This document shows positions 1-13,400 of a stretch of 64,000 nucleotides of DNA, piece by piece. The translations under genes and the position numbers were made by a program. Under the pieces are notes generated by a model, which saw only the letters and a list, made by a program, of their open reading frames with translations, was not told where the DNA came from and searched no databases. How positions within the stretch are numbered: position 1 is the first letter of the stretch; each line of letters starts with the position of its first letter. The DNA is from Nematostella vectensis (taxonomy: Eukaryota > Cnidaria > Anthozoa > Actiniaria > Edwardsiidae). Location of the stretch: contig NC_064040.1 in the NCBI RefSeq assembly GCF_932526225.1, positions 4,461,681-4,525,680 of the forward strand, read 5' to 3'.

Positions 1-875
1 CATGCTGTGTAACCACCACCACCTGGTAAATGAGTAACTCAACCACATTTCGGAGTCAAATTATCCTATAGCCCGTGGTTTAACTGGTCAAGTCATGTTT
101 AGTTGGAAGGAAAGTCAGGGAATGGTATCTGCAAGATCATGAAAAGTACATGCTATGCTCGGATATGAGAGGGACTTGTATTTTGTTGACAATAGCTCAC
201 AAAATGTTCTCCCAAATCCCTTTTTTTTTTTTCAGAAAACCTTTTCAATCAAGATTGACGGGAAACTATTTTAACTCTTTAAGCTTTATTTTTAGCCATT
301 TCTGTATGCTGGTAGTGTTGCAGTCTGCCATGTGGTGGAAGCAAAGCTCATCTCAAAACAAGAAACAATTTTTGATAATGCTATTTGGTAGTTACTATAA
401 GTAGTAATGAAAATGATCTAAGTTTCACCAACTGAAATAAACCATTAAGGACATATAAACAGAAAGGTCAATAATTTATTAAACCAATTAACCGCCTAAC
501 CAGAAAATATAAATACAAACAAACGAGTCATTTTTCAAATATTGTATTTTTTTAAAGCCTTATATAGTCTAATATGGGACCATCAGAATGAGCCTGCTCT
601 TATTTAGGGTTATTTAAAAATATGAAAGTATGAGGTCCATCCCATTGCACGTCACAGGATTCTCAATGTTTGAAAATAAAACATTTCCAAATAACCGCAA
701 TCGAGCTGGCTAGAAGGTCAACTTTAAACAACTGAAATGTTGCTATTTGAAAATACACAAGTCTTTTGAGCTGTTACCCTTTCTTGACAACATTGTTAAT
801 TCAATGTTAAATAATTATGCCAAATATTTACATTATCTATACTTTAATTTTGTTTTATGCTCTTAATATTCTCCT
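1..875. other. no gene seen
   Basis: AT-rich sequence with only short open frames that resemble nothing I recognise. It lies beyond the 3' end of the RING gene and may hold its 3' UTR. Confidence 0.4.
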
Positions 876-1873
876 TCAAAGGGAATTCAGTTTCCTTTGA
901 CTTGTCCGACGTGGCAATCTTTGACGTGTTTTGAGGTTTGCCTGTTCTAAGGACCTATCCCTTTGACGTCTAAGGTTGTATGCAGGGCGTGATTGTTGTT
1001 TCTTTTTATTGCTGGTAGTATGGACAGAGTGGTTTCTTCTTTTCCTTGGTGTTCTTGTGTTACTTTCGGAAAACGTACACTCCCTAAGGAAACCAATAGT
1101 AACAACATTAAGACTAAAATGAGAAGATAAGAGCAATAGATAAATCCTCAGAGGGTTTAATCCCTTAAAAATAAACTTTCATGTCAATTGGCTGCCAGAG
1201 AGACAGTCCTTTTTAAAGAATATCTTATTGTCTAAAGGAGCCCAGTGTTTGGGTGTGATTCTGATAAAGCTGACAGAAATCTTTGAAACCTTTGTTATGG
1301 TCCTGACAGGATTTTTGCTCCCTGAACATTGTAGAAAAAAAAACACAGAGAGAGAAAGTCAGAGAGAGCAGCTTTTTCACACTAGGGAGACCACTAAGGG
1401 ACCAGGGATATCACAAACGCGAAACTCAATTTAAGTATACACATATTTTTTACTTTAACTGTGGCACTTTAAATTTGCACGAAAATATATAAATGCACTC
1501 ACTTTGAATGGGTGTCTAGCTCCCATTCCCACATCTCAGCCCCACAGCCAGCATTCAAGCATTTCCTTACTCCAAGTTGAACCTGAATAGCAATATTATC
1601 CTCTGGAATACTCGGTCTAAAGCACGGGAACGCATCCATTGTTTGACAAGTCGGACATTTTTCCAAACCTTCTCGTCTCTCACCGTTCGAGTCATAAAGA
1701 CATGCTTCACAAAGTCTGTGCTGGCAACTCCCGTAAACCATTCGCAGTCTAGGTGACCAACATATCAAACAGTTAAACCTTTGCTCAAAAGAACAACATC
1801 TAGTAGGAGAAAGCAGTACATTTGGTGATTTTGTAGCATGTGCTTTTTTACGACCGTCCGCCATTTTTTGCAT
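876..1873 (-). CDS. small RING-finger protein with basic C-terminal tail (putative E3 ubiquitin ligase)
   Basis: Two exons fit: 1873-1503 and 1113-876, joined in phase 2 (donor GTGAGT at 1502, acceptor TTTTAG at 1116-1114 after a pyrimidine tract), giving 202 residues. A second in-frame ATG lies three codons in and has an AAAATGGCG context. Exon 1 shows a RING-like set of metal ligands: CLIC, then CQHRLCEAC, then CPTC, followed by a second Cys cluster (CLNAGCG) like the zinc finger after the RING in TRAF-type ligases. Exon 2 encodes a strongly basic tail rich in Arg, Lys, Ser and Thr (TPRKRR, NKKKQQ, RQRLPRR), suggesting a nuclear or nucleic-acid-bound protein. The role as an E3 ligase comes from the RING alone; the substrate is unknown. 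The gene is divergent from the SLC25 carrier about 390 bp away. Exon 2 is less certain than exon 1. Confidence 0.65.
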
Positions 1874-2262
1874 TTATTGTTACACATATTCCCGCGTCTC
1901 GCTTTATGATAATCGTTACCTCAATTCTGATTGGCTAGACACAAACAAATGCGCTCCTGATTGGCTACCTCCTTGGTGATAGACAAAACAGATCGAAAAA
2001 TTTCTTTCTAAGGGAGGTAGAGGATCGGCTTTGGATACGGACGGGAGGGACGAGGTTTACTGATTTCGAAATTCTTATATAGGGGAAGAAATTACCTCCC
2101 CAAAAAGCTCCTATTTTTACACATATACATAATTATGAAAATCATCACCGTTTTGGAAAATAATCAATTTGTAATCGATGCATCATGGACCCCTGAATTT
2201 CTTTTAATTTTGTGATCACGTGACTGTGCCACCAAAAACAGACACGAGAGCCGGGAGACAAA
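1874..2262. promoter_or_regulatory. head-to-head promoter region between RING gene and SLC25 carrier
   Basis: The start codons of two divergent genes are 389 bp apart. This interval must carry both 5' UTRs and probably a shared promoter. No clear TATA box is assigned. Confidence 0.5.
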
Positions 2263-5200
2263 ATGGCGTCCGGCGACGTCGAAGACATCATTCCTCCCTC
2301 GTATCCCGGCGAATCCTTTCTCTATCGCTCTCTCAAAAACACGATCTCTGGTACAGCGGGTGGGATCTCTGTTTGCTTGGTAGGACATCCTTTCGACACT
2401 TTAAAAGTCCGTCTGCAAACCCAGCCAGTCGACAGGCCGGTGTACAAGGGACTTGTCGACTGCTTCGTGAAAACTTTGAAATGGGAAGGCATTGGAGGGC
2501 TTTATAAAGGTGTAGGTAGGTTTGATTTTGCCACTTTAAAACAACCTATCTAAGTATCTACTTAAAAAAAGCTATATGCCTTGTTCAAGGAGCTTTGGCT
2601 GCATATTTTAAGTACTAGTGTGTAAGACGATATGGTGTTGCTATAATAAAGTTATGGCCTGATAAAATGCATCTTGACCTTACCCATGTAGCGATTAATT
2701 TTGAGTGTTCTGCTAGATCTTGAATGTATGAAAAACATAGGTGCGTGAAAAAAGTGTTTTAGTGTTTGTCAGTCAATTTTTTTTCATTTTAGCCAATCCT
2801 GTTTGTCAATCATAATCAGCTGCATGTTCTATATTTGTGTTAATGTTTCAAATAATATAGAGTAGTCAAAATCATAGCGCCAGGCCACCAGGTCGCAGGG
2901 TTGCCGGGTCACAGGGTCACCAGAAACTTGAAAAGTGATGGGGGTGCCGAATGAATGGTATACGTGGCAAATATTTGAAAAAAAATTCTCCTTCTTTTTG
3001 ACTAGGCTCGGTTTCCAGCCGTTGTGGTGTCGTTTTCTGACTAAGTCCTCCCTTGGAACCGAGCCTACTCTCTAACAAGCTCTCCATTATTTTTGCCAAT
3101 ACAACATATAGCATGGTCATTTTGACTAGTACGCACCTTCATGAATAAGGGAAAGTTCATTTATTATCCCAAGGGGGGGGGGGCTGTGGATTTTGATAAA
3201 AGTAATGGATAAAATTAGTTGACCCCCCTTCAGGAGGAACAAAATTTTCCATGCTCCCCCCCCCCCCCTTACGCTTCCCCCATATTTTTGGTGCCCCGCC
3301 TCCCGAAAATCGAAGAAAGAAGGAGCAAAGAAAGGAACAGCCATTACAACGTTAAACAAACATGATGAAGAGATTAGCTGCAAGCTGGACAGAAAGTGGA
3401 GGGGAAGAAATTGGCTAAAACATTAATTCAGAAAAAGTGAAGGCACTAAATTTCTCAAAGATGCGACTAACTCCAGGTTGCAACCTGATAATGGTTGATG
3501 CTATAGATGACGTAAAAGGAGCAAAAAGGCTTTTTGATCTTCTGTAAGAAAAGCGCAGCATGAGAAGAAAAAAAAAGAGAGCGAGGAAGACAGCGAATCA
3601 GTTATGAGCGAGGATTTTGATGATGGAGAATAAGTGCTTATAGCATTAAAATGTTTTGTTTATATTTTAGATATGGAACATAAGCACTTTATAATATTAT
3701 ATAGCAGAAATCATAAAAGATGTATTTAGGGTGTATACAGGTTTGCATTGCATAGATAAAATGTGGCTTAAAGCCGCATTGTCACCAGTTTACTTCCGGT
3801 CGATTACCTAACAATCTCCGATGATTTTTAACGGAAAAAGCGAAAAATATTTCAAAATATTGAAAGCAGTGTGTCTATTGAAAGTTTCTTTAAGGATGTG
3901 ATTGATAATTTAGAGCGGATGGCCTGTTTAATATCTCGGATTTTTATAGATTCTTTTTTCTTTTAGCAGTTGAGGTTTCTGTCGGACCTCCGGAACTAAA
4001 CTGGTGACAATGCGGCTTTAATACGTATTCTGGACTCCTGGATTGTGCATACCATAAATAACTGCCCCCAAACCGAGACAAGTTAAACAAAGAAGTCTGA
4101 TTAGACACTTCATCAAATTATATAGTAGAGGCAACACCCAAAGGAATCAGTGACCCTCCCTTCTAAAATCCAAACATTTTTTACACCCCCCTTTAGACCT
4201 AAAAAATTTCTCAAGGCCCCCCTGCAGTATCCTCACGACCCCCCCCTCCTCTGGATAAGCTCCAAAACTGTTTCTCTTTCTTCAAATAAAACAATTCTCA
4301 AATATGGGAAAAGGCCCACTTGATAAACGTATATAACAGATAAATCCTGAACACTGCAGAAAATCCACTTTGCAATTAGGAAAATTAGGTCTAATTTTTT
4401 GGATGTCACCCCCACCCCCACCCCCCAAGAAAATTCCAGGGTACAGGCCTGTTAAATGCCATATTTGAGAGTCTGCTTTAATAAATTAAACAATTTTTTA
4501 GATGATTTAGTGAAACAACAGCCATTGAATAATGAGGTTATCGCAGTTTTTAATTCTGAATTCCAGGTTCACCTATTGTGGGGCAGATGTTTTTCAGAGC
4601 AACACTGTTTGGATCATATTTTCAGGTATAAATTCTAGCTAAATATTTTGTCTAGCAGAATGAGTGACATGCAAAAACACCCTCTTTTCCTGTGATATAG
4701 TTTACAGCTTCATTTGCTGGCAAGGAGCGTGAGGGCCAACGCCTAACACTCCCTGAGTACTACGCATGCGGTGCAGGAACAGGGCTTGTTGTAGCATTCA
4801 TTGAGGGACCTATTGACTTGGTAAGTAAACATTTTTTTTCTATTTATTACAATAAAAAAAAAGAAACACCACAAAAAAAATTATGAGACCCTCTGGCCAC
4901 CCAAGATAGTGGTTCAGGTGACTAGAAGAAAAGGGTCTGTGAATATCCTTAAGCATTTTTCAGCCGTTCAGTCGATCAGTAATTCAGTAACTGGACCCTC
5001 TACTCTCAGGCTTGTACTGAGGGGGGAAGGGTTCAAGGCATATGCCTGCAGCCCCACAAAAGCACAAGTCTTGTCTTGATCCACATTAAAAAACTGTAAG
5101 GACTTTATATGGATTTTCTTACTATTTTCTGTTTTTTTTTTGTTTTTTTTTTTAATGGAAATGCTTGACTCATTGTTTGCTTTGTTTCATAGTTCAAGTC

Positions 5201-7125
5201 TAAGATGCAGGTTCAGATTATCAGGGCCCAGTCTGGGGCTCCCATACAGTACAGGAATGTGTTCCATGCAGGCTATACCATAGCCCAGACTTATGGCATC
5301 AGAGGTTGCTATCAGGGGCTATCAGCTACACTTGTAAGAAACATCCCGGCTAATGGATTCTTCTTTGGTAAGAATATACTAATTACAGATTGTTAGAGAC
5401 ATTTAGATCCAATGACCAGTTCCAGATCCATGAACAGTTACTGTCAGGATCCATATTTTGCAGGTAGTAATGAACACAATCACCCACTGATCCCCCATGA
5501 AGAAACATTCACTTCGTGAGATCTCTCTGCCCACCACTTATATCAATGTTTGGGATGGTGTGAAGAGGATCTCAAAATTCCCAATAATTAGCTTGTGATT
5601 GACATGATGTTAACCCATTGACTCCTGGCTATTTTTGAGCTGAATTTACAAAAAAACAGACTGAAAACAGATACCTCCCCCCTATTCTGAGATTTATACA
5701 GCCCGTCAAAGTCAAACACAGCTGCACCTAGTCAGTGGTATCCAAGCTTTCCAACAGTGCTTTGCGGTCCCCACTTTTAATCCCTCGTCGTTGTGCTTAA
5801 GGAAGCACAAATTGATGGTTGCTTGTATTTTTCATCAAAAATACAGCTATGAGCATATTAGGAGAGTGTCTCAGGACATCATGAAGTCTATTGGGGCATA
5901 ATTGAGTGCTTTGCTTATGGATATTTACAAGCAAAGGTGGATTCATGATGATTTTTCTTGTTTGGCTTTGCCTGGATGAGAAAAAAATTTTCTAATGAAT
6001 CACCACAGCTTTCCTAAATGCTGTATTTTCTGAAAAACCTCTCTCTCCCTTGTGTGGTATTTTGAACGTTTTATTGAGAGGGGTGATTATGCTTTTCTTT
6101 CCTTGTTCCATTTGAAATTTGTCAAAGAACCTGTGCATATCTTTAAGACCATTTATCCCTTAGACTGTGCCTGAGTATCTTCATCTTGTTGTGTTTATTT
6201 TGAATTTATGAATTTTTTTGGGTTGTGGGTACTTCTCAAAGCCGGTACAGGCCGGTTGAGGGGTCAATGTGTTAATATAGCTTTGATTGAAGTTATTTTC
6301 ACACCATGTGACCACCTCTGCAAAAACGAATTTCTCTGACTTGTTTAGAAATAGTTTTAAAAGTTGTGTGAGTATGACGTTTGAATTACGCACAGGCACA
6401 TACGCAGGGTGCTGAGAGGGGGGGGTGACGATTGTTCATTTACAAATGCCCCCCCCCTTTTTGGGAGCCAGGGGTCTGCTGGGTATGTAGCTGCCTAGCT
6501 CAGAGTGCACCTGAACCAAAATGTAGCTATAACTACTGTCTCTGTTGTGATTATCTTTTTTGGAGCATCGTTTTTGGTTGGCTTAAACCAAAAATCTGTT
6601 TATTCACCTTGCATGGCAATGCTGTTTTGTTTTATTTTGAGAAATGCTAAACTCAATATAAGCTGTTTTTATTGTAGGTACTTTAATGTGTATCTCATTT
6701 CTATTTTATAGGTTTTATAGCACATGAAAATATGTACAGTATCAGTAATGTCATGAAAACTGACCTGATGAGTTAATTTATTTGCAGGTTTCTATGAGTT
6801 CACCAAGAATCTACTAACGCCGGAGGGCGGTACAGTGAATGATGTATCCCCTCTTGGCCTGCTGACATCAGGCGCAATGGGCGGGTTCTTCTACTGGTTT
6901 TTGACTTACCCCACAGACCTGGTCAAGTCTTCCATGATGGCGGACCACTCAGACAAAGCCCTGAGGAAGTACCATGGCTACATAGATTGTGCCAGGAAGC
7001 TATACACAAATGAAGGCGGATGGAGGAGGTTTTACCGTGGGTTTACGCCGTGCTTGTTGAGGTCAATGCCAGCAAATGCTGCCATGTTTTTCACTGTTGA
7101 AACCCTTAGAAAATATTTCCCATAG
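2263..7125 (+). CDS. SLC25-family mitochondrial carrier
   Basis: Five exons: 2263-2509, 4567-4625, 4701-4820, 5193-5367, 6788-7125. All have GT-AG borders with continuous phase, giving 312 residues, the usual size of a mitochondrial carrier. The three-fold carrier repeat is visible through its signature motifs: HPFDTLKVRLQ near residues 42-52, GPIDLFKSKMQ near 138-148 (split across the exon 3/4 border) and YPTDLVKSSM near 241-250. Each is followed by a GxxGxYKG-like segment (GLYKG, GCYQG, RFYRG). The third signature lacks the usual basic residue after Lys. Carriers of this family exchange metabolites across the inner mitochondrial membrane through six helices. Overall wording is closest, from memory, to the amino-acid/acylcarnitine branch (SLC25A20/A29/Ymc1-like), but the substrate is not decided. 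Introns 1 and 4 hold short transposable elements. Confidence 0.9.
3768..4021. mobile_element. TTAA-flanked MITE, family A copy 1
   Basis: The element spans 3772-4017 between direct TTAA copies. The ends are inverted repeats of about 28 bp with one mismatch, starting AGCCGCATTGTCACCAG on each strand. No ORF inside. It lies in intron 1 of the carrier gene. Related copies are at 41189-41441 and 55808-56052. Confidence 0.85.
5610..6275. mobile_element. piggyBac-like non-autonomous element, family B copy 1
   Basis: TTAA occurs at both ends, followed inward by CCCATTGACTCCT at the left and, on the other strand, CACATTGACCCCT at the right. TTAA target duplication with a CCC-type terminus is typical of piggyBac. 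A diverged, opposite-orientation copy occurs at 59033-60040. It lies in intron 4 of the carrier. Confidence 0.7.
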
Positions 7126-8999
7126 CCCTTTATCTCAGTTAATACTTACTTGAAATGGAAGCGGACAATTTCTAAATGTGTATACTTACTTCATTCTGCT
7201 AGAATTCTTATATAGAGTGTGTAAAGACATAATTGATAAGGGTAAAGTAATAAGACTTTTGTACCTTATTTCAATTTACTAGGTAGGGGAAGGGTAGGCA
7301 TGGTATCTTTAACAATTATAGAAACTGCAGAATATATAGAAACAAAATAATAGAAATATGGCTTGATGGATATATTAAATCAAGCATATGGTATTTTTCA
7401 ATTCATATAGCAAAAATTATATTGTTAAAAAAATTCATTATATTCAAATCATGTATTATATTTTCTAATTTGTGAATACATCACCTTTCCATGTTGCACT
7501 GTAGTTTCTGAGTTATAGCCAAAATGTAACCCCATCGTACAATACTACTGAACACTAAGGCGCCGGAAGCACCTCATCTCTAAGGGTGAGGAAATATCCA
7601 AATGTCCCGTTATACAAGGATTGAATGGCTCTTCTCGGTGTTTCCTAAATGGTCATAAACTGCGCGGAAAACCCATGATAATAGCAAACGTTAGCATCCA
7701 GACCTCTTTTTTTAAGATGGCGGCCAGCAAGATCGTGGTAAACACGAATTTCTGTAAGTAAACAATTTCTCGACTAACACTGCTAGGGAAAAATAAAATC
7801 GATTGGAGTTCACTTCGAAATATAATGAAGATGATAAGGGATTGTCCTAGCAAGCCCCCCCAAAAACGACTCTTATCACCAAAACACATTGTTGCATCGC
7901 TTTGATGGTATGTTTGTGTTTATTTGTATACAACTTCTCATCTCGCTTGGGTGGTATGTTTTCGGTTCGGATACAGCTCCCCTAAATACCCTCTCGCGGC
8001 CACCTAAGCTGCTTCACTATGTCCTTTTTTCCCGCGCGTCTGATTGCGGGTTTCGGGTGGTCAGCCTCGTATTGAAGCCTCCAGCCAATTATCTGGCTGT
8101 TTGTCTTCGGATATGTCATTGACGTCACTTCCGGCTTGGCCTCTGACGTAGTTTTTGTCACTGCTTCCGTGGCGTCATCTTTTTTGTCGCCAATGTGCAA
8201 AGTCCGCTGCTGAAGCTGTTAAAAAGAACACCTTGTGGATTAAATTCAAAAAGGTAACCTCTGCTTATAGTTTTTTTCTCTGAATGTGCAGAGTGAACTC
8301 ATCCTCTTAAAAAGCTGGTTGCTGAACAGACCTCTTAAAAGCTGGTTCGTAGAAGACTATGCAAACGTTTACTTTTGTACTTTTTGGCGCCGACATAATT
8401 AATGTTGTCGACGGTGAAGACCACCCAAGTGGAAGTCACGCTTGGACGTCACGCTTGCTACATCAGCTACAGTAACTGCTCTACATCGCACTTTTACGGA
8501 GAGAAATATAAACTGGACTCGAATTAACCGGAATAAGACCAGAATAAAATCAAATCATCCGAAAGAATGGGTTTTTTTTTCTTTTAAAATCTGCATTAGT
8601 TTTTGGGCCAGTTTCTGATCTGTTCAAAAAAAAAAAAAGAAAGAAACAAAATATTCCTACCTAGCTGCTATTATTTATTCCTACCTAGCTGCTATTTATA
8701 CGAACAAACCCATATTTGTTCCCGTATTTTTTATTCAGTTGTATTAAACTATGTGTATGTGTAGGATCGCCTTTTGAAGATTTCACGCTAGTGTTGACTG
8801 AAATAGAAATTTAGCCTAAATTTGCTTAAGATCGCTAAAAACGCTGTAAAAAAATTTTTGACGTATTTCCAGCTGTACTAATTTATATATGCAGAAAATA
8901 GGCAATTTGTTTTGTTACTAACAATTACCCCTTTTGCTATAAGTTTCTGTTTAGTATCTGATTAGTTTCTGATTAGCATGTGTTTATTATCTAAGAAAT
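7126..8999. other. intergenic, little resolved
   Basis: This holds the carrier 3' UTR, then a region with one possible initiating exon (7717-7753). Splice-like sites near 8200-8262 (for example AAAAAG before GTAACC) suggest another small exon, but I could not join the two in frame. Confidence 0.3.
7717..7753 (+). CDS. possible first coding exon of an unresolved gene
   Basis: An AAGATGGCGGCC start context is followed by 12 codons (MAASKIVVNTNF) and a consensus donor GTAAGT at 7754. This is the same style as the verified first exons in this window. I found no downstream exon that continues the frame, so it could be a chance match or a 5' exon of an unrecognised gene. Confidence 0.25.
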
Positions 9000-9000
9000 T

Positions 9001-9174
9001 TTAGTATCCAAGATCACCGCGGTTGCGTGTGCTTCTCATGTCTGCCTGCAAGTTTCGTCCGATTCGCTTGACCCTCGAACCTATCAGACGACGAGTAAAG
9101 TATTTTACCTGCTCGTACTCTTGCGCGAGGAAGCCCCACTTGTCCGGCCACCGGCGCTGTGCGAACAGTTCCAT
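9001..9174 (-). CDS. hypothetical small protein or terminal exon
   Basis: 57 codons from an ATG at 9174, basic and tryptophan-containing (RRWPDKWGFLAQEYEQV). An acceptor-like TTGTTCTTAG lies just upstream on the minus strand, so this may be the last exon of a small spliced gene with a start codon near 9330 (ATGGCGCGACG). Codon use looks gene-like but I recognise no family. Confidence 0.3.
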   Translation of the reverse strand: MELFAQRRWPDKWGFLAQEYEQVKYFTRRLIGSRVKRIGRNLQADMRSTRNRGDLGY

Positions 9175-10426
9175 TTTGACATGGTCCTTCCTAAGAACAA
9201 CCACGGCAGCAAAGATAGCAAAAATCGAGAGAAAGTGGGGGAGAGATACCGTAAGACAAAATGCTTTAAGAAATGGTAAACGATCGCTCCCACTTCCAGA
9301 TTGAAGAAGAACAATCACGTCGCGCCATTTTACTGCTCATAGCAAAGTCACACAAATTTACAGGCTAATTCAAGCAGGTCTGCTGAGACAATTTCAACCA
9401 TATGTCGTGTCAAGTATCAGGCCTTCATTTTGATGTTATCTTGCTGTCGACGGTTGTGTTTTCAAAAATAAACGTGGAGTTACGCTCCACGGTTTAAGCT
9501 GCTAATTGCAACGGGCATGATATCGCAGAATAGGGGGATTGCTTGGGGTAATAATTCGATAGCCCTTTTATAATCACGATCGCCTTCATTCACTGTCTGT
9601 ACGATCGCCTTCATTCACTGAATTTCGCTACAGGCACTTACCATATCTCATCCTTGTGGACGAAGTTACACGTTTTTATTTTTCCGCCACCACCAGACAT
9701 TGAAAACGTCTAGTGGATGTCCTACAGTGCTTTGCGAGGTTTTCAAATAAAATGAAACGTCATAATTCATTATCAATACAAATTAAATTCCATGGAATTG
9801 CGCAACCAGTTCGCGTGGTTTTAAAAGTTGTTAGGAAACGCTAGAATATTAATAACATTCCACAAAATTGCGCAATCAACTCGCATGGGAATCATTAGGA
9901 AAGACTGGTGGGTAACCCGATTCCTGATTGGCGATCAGCTAACGGCTGCTAGAGGTTTATGTGCAAAAACAATAAAACCTCTCGAGAATCATTCACAACT
10001 AAGAAATGGTGCGCGCGCAGAAAACACAGGCAAAACGTGCGTGCACCACAGGTAGACCGAGCCGTGTAAAAGCGCCCAGTTACTGAACTAACACTGTATG
10101 CATGCGAACTAACATATAACACACTGTATACATGTTTACTTCTCGTTTATTTTAAAAGCTGAACCGCTTACAATTTTTTTTGTTCGTTCAAACTATTAAT
10201 TAATAAATATCTGTATATTTGTAAATAGATCTATCAATTTGGAAAACTCCTCACACCAAAACAGAGGATATCAAGCTGTTTGTTGGACAAAATATTCAGC
10301 CAAAGCTGAATGGCGTCTGACGCCAAAGTTCGATAAGAAGAAGATCAGCTACAGAACGAAGAGGGCTACATCTTGACGTTAGAGGGGCTACCATATCCGG
10401 CGGATCTCACACGGATCAATGTTCGA
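9175..10426. other. intergenic, BRF1 3' flank
   Basis: No coding exon seen. An AATAAA on the minus strand near 10146-10151 could serve BRF1, whose stop codon is at 10427-10429. Confidence 0.35.
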
Positions 10427-13400
10427 TCAATATTCTTCTTCATACTCGCCATACTCGTCTTCCAAACCTGACGAAAGAGATATGTCAGTTTCCAGTTCTA
10501 CTTTCAATTTTCTTAACCCTAGCCCCACTTACTGTCACACATCCTCCGGTATCTCACACTTACCGTCACACATCCTCCGGTATCTCACACTTACCGTCAC
10601 ACATCCGCCGGTATCTCACACTTACCGTCACACATCCGCCGGTATCTCACACTTACCGTCACACATCCTCCGGTATCTCACACTTACTGTCACACATCCT
10701 CCGGTATCTCACACTTACTGTCACACATCCTCCGGTATCTCACACTTACTGTCACACATCCTCCGGTATCTCACACTTACTGTCACACATCCTCCGGTAT
10801 CTCACACTTACTGTCACACATCCTCCGGTATCTCACACTTACTGTCACACATCCTCCGGTATCTCACACTTACTGTCACACATCCTCCGGTATCTCACAC
10901 TTACTGTCACACATCCTCCGGTATCTCACACTTACTGTCACACATCCTCCGGTATCTCACACTTACTGTCACACATCCTCCGGTATCTCACACTTACCGT
11001 CACACATCCTCCGGTATCTCACACTTACCGTCACACATCCGCCGGTATCTCACACTTACCGTCACACATCATTTTACAGGTATCCCACACTTACTGTCAC
11101 ACATCCTCCGGTATCTCACACTTACTGTCACACATCCTCCGGTATCTCACACTTACTGTCACACATCCTCCGGTATCTCACACTTACCGTCACACATCCG
11201 CCGGTATCTCACACTTACCGTCACAAATCCGCCGGTATCCGACACTTACCGTCACACATCATTTTACAGGTATCCCACACTTACTGTCACACATCCTCCG
11301 GTATCTCACACTTACCGTCACACATCCGCCGGTATCTCACACTTACCGTCACACATCCTGCGGTATCTCACACTTACCGTCACACATCCGCCGGTATCTC
11401 ACACTTACTGTCACACATCCTCCGGTATCTCACACTTACCGTCACAAATCCTCCGGTATCTCAAACTTACCATCACACATCCGCCGGTATCTCACACTTA
11501 CCATCACACATCCGCCGGTATCTCACACTTACCGTCACACATCCGCCGGTATCTCACACTTACCGTGACACATCATTTTACAGGTATCCCACATTTACCG
11601 TCACACATCCGCCGGTATCCCACACTTACCGTCACAAATCCGCCGGTATCCCACACTTACCGTCACACATCATTTTACAGGTATCCCACATTTACCGTCA
11701 CACATCCGCCGGTATCTCACACTTACCGTCACAAATCCGCCGGTATCCGACACTTACCGTCACACATCATTTTACAGGTATCCCACATTTACCGTCACAC
11801 ATCCGCCGGTATCCCACACTTACCGTCACAAATCCGCCGGTATCCGACACTTACCGTCACACATCATTTTACAGGTATCCCACATTTACCGTCACACATC
11901 CGCCGGTATCTCACACTTACCGTCACAAATCCGCCGGTATCCGACACTTACAGTCACACATCATTTTACAGGTATCCCACACTCACCGTCACACATCCGC
12001 CGGTATCTCACACTTACCGTCACAAATCCGCCGGTATCCGACACTTACCGCCACACATCATTTTACAGGTATCCCACACTTACCGTCACACATCCGCCGG
12101 TATCTCACACTTACCGTCACACATCATTATACAGGTATCCCACACTTACCGTCACACATCCGCCGGTATCTCACACTTACCGTCACAAATCCACCGGTAT
12201 CCGACACTTACCGCCACACATCATTTTACAGGTATCCCACACTTACCGTCACAAATCCGCCGGCATCCCACACTTACCGTCACAAATCCACCGGTATCTC
12301 ACAGTTACCGTCACACCTCCGCCGGTATCTCACACTTACCGTCACACATCCGCCGGTATCCGACACTTACCGTCACACGTCATTTTACAGGTATCCCACA
12401 CTTACCGTCACAAATCCACCGGTATCTCACACTTACCGTCACACATCCGCCGGTATCTCACACTTACCGTCACACATCCGCCAGTATCCGACACTTACCG
12501 TCACAAATCCACCGGTATCTCACACTTACCGTCACACATCCGCCGGTATCTCACACTTACCGTCACAAATCCGCCGGCATCCCACACTTACCGTCACAAA
12601 TCCACCGGTATCTCACACTTACCGTCACACATCCGCCGGTATCTCACACTTACCGTCACACATCCGCCGGTATCCGACACTTACCGTCACACATCATTTT
12701 ACAGGTATCCCACACTTACCGTCACACATCCGCCGGTATCTCACACTTACAGTCACAAATCCGCCGGTATCCGACACTTACCACCACACATCATTTTACA
12801 GGTATCCCACACTTTCCGTCACAAATCCACCGGTATCTCACACTTACCGTCACACATCCGCCGGTATCTCACACTTACCGTCACAAATCCACCGGTATCC
12901 GACACTTACCGTCACACATCATTTTACAGGTATCCCACACTTACCGTCATTATAGATATGGGCCATGAGCTGAGCTGCGCTCACGTGACTCCCCTCCTCC
13001 TCCTCCTCCTCGTCATAGTAATCTTCGGCCAGTGGCTCCTCGGCTCCAGGTCTCTCCCTATTCTCGTATTCCACAGGCCCTGTCTCGACCACAACCTCAA
13101 CAGGGGCTGCCTGTGGTGCCTCGGCTTCTGGACTGGGGTCTGGTCTAGCGACCTCCTTAATAAAATCTTTGAAATTGGATGGAGTTATAGAAATCTGAAG
13201 TAAAAGTAAGGCGAGGGGTTAGTTCTCAGTTCCTCGTCTACATACATCTCCCATACACCTTTTTGTAATACGAACAATGGCCTGGTTAAGTAGTTAGTAG
13301 GTAACAAAGAGAAAGTGAAGTGGGTCTAACCTTGATGAAGGAAAAGAGAAAGTGATGATGAATGTCTATTTTTTTGTATTGTGTTTTTGTCGTTCACAGT

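Noticed and set aside
10419-12968. 849-codon plus-strand frame with repeated [11 protein letters not shown]-like units
   Set aside because: Created by a 31-bp tandem unit (three units = 31 codons) antisense to BRF1 intron 13; no promoter, domain or non-repeat sequence of note.
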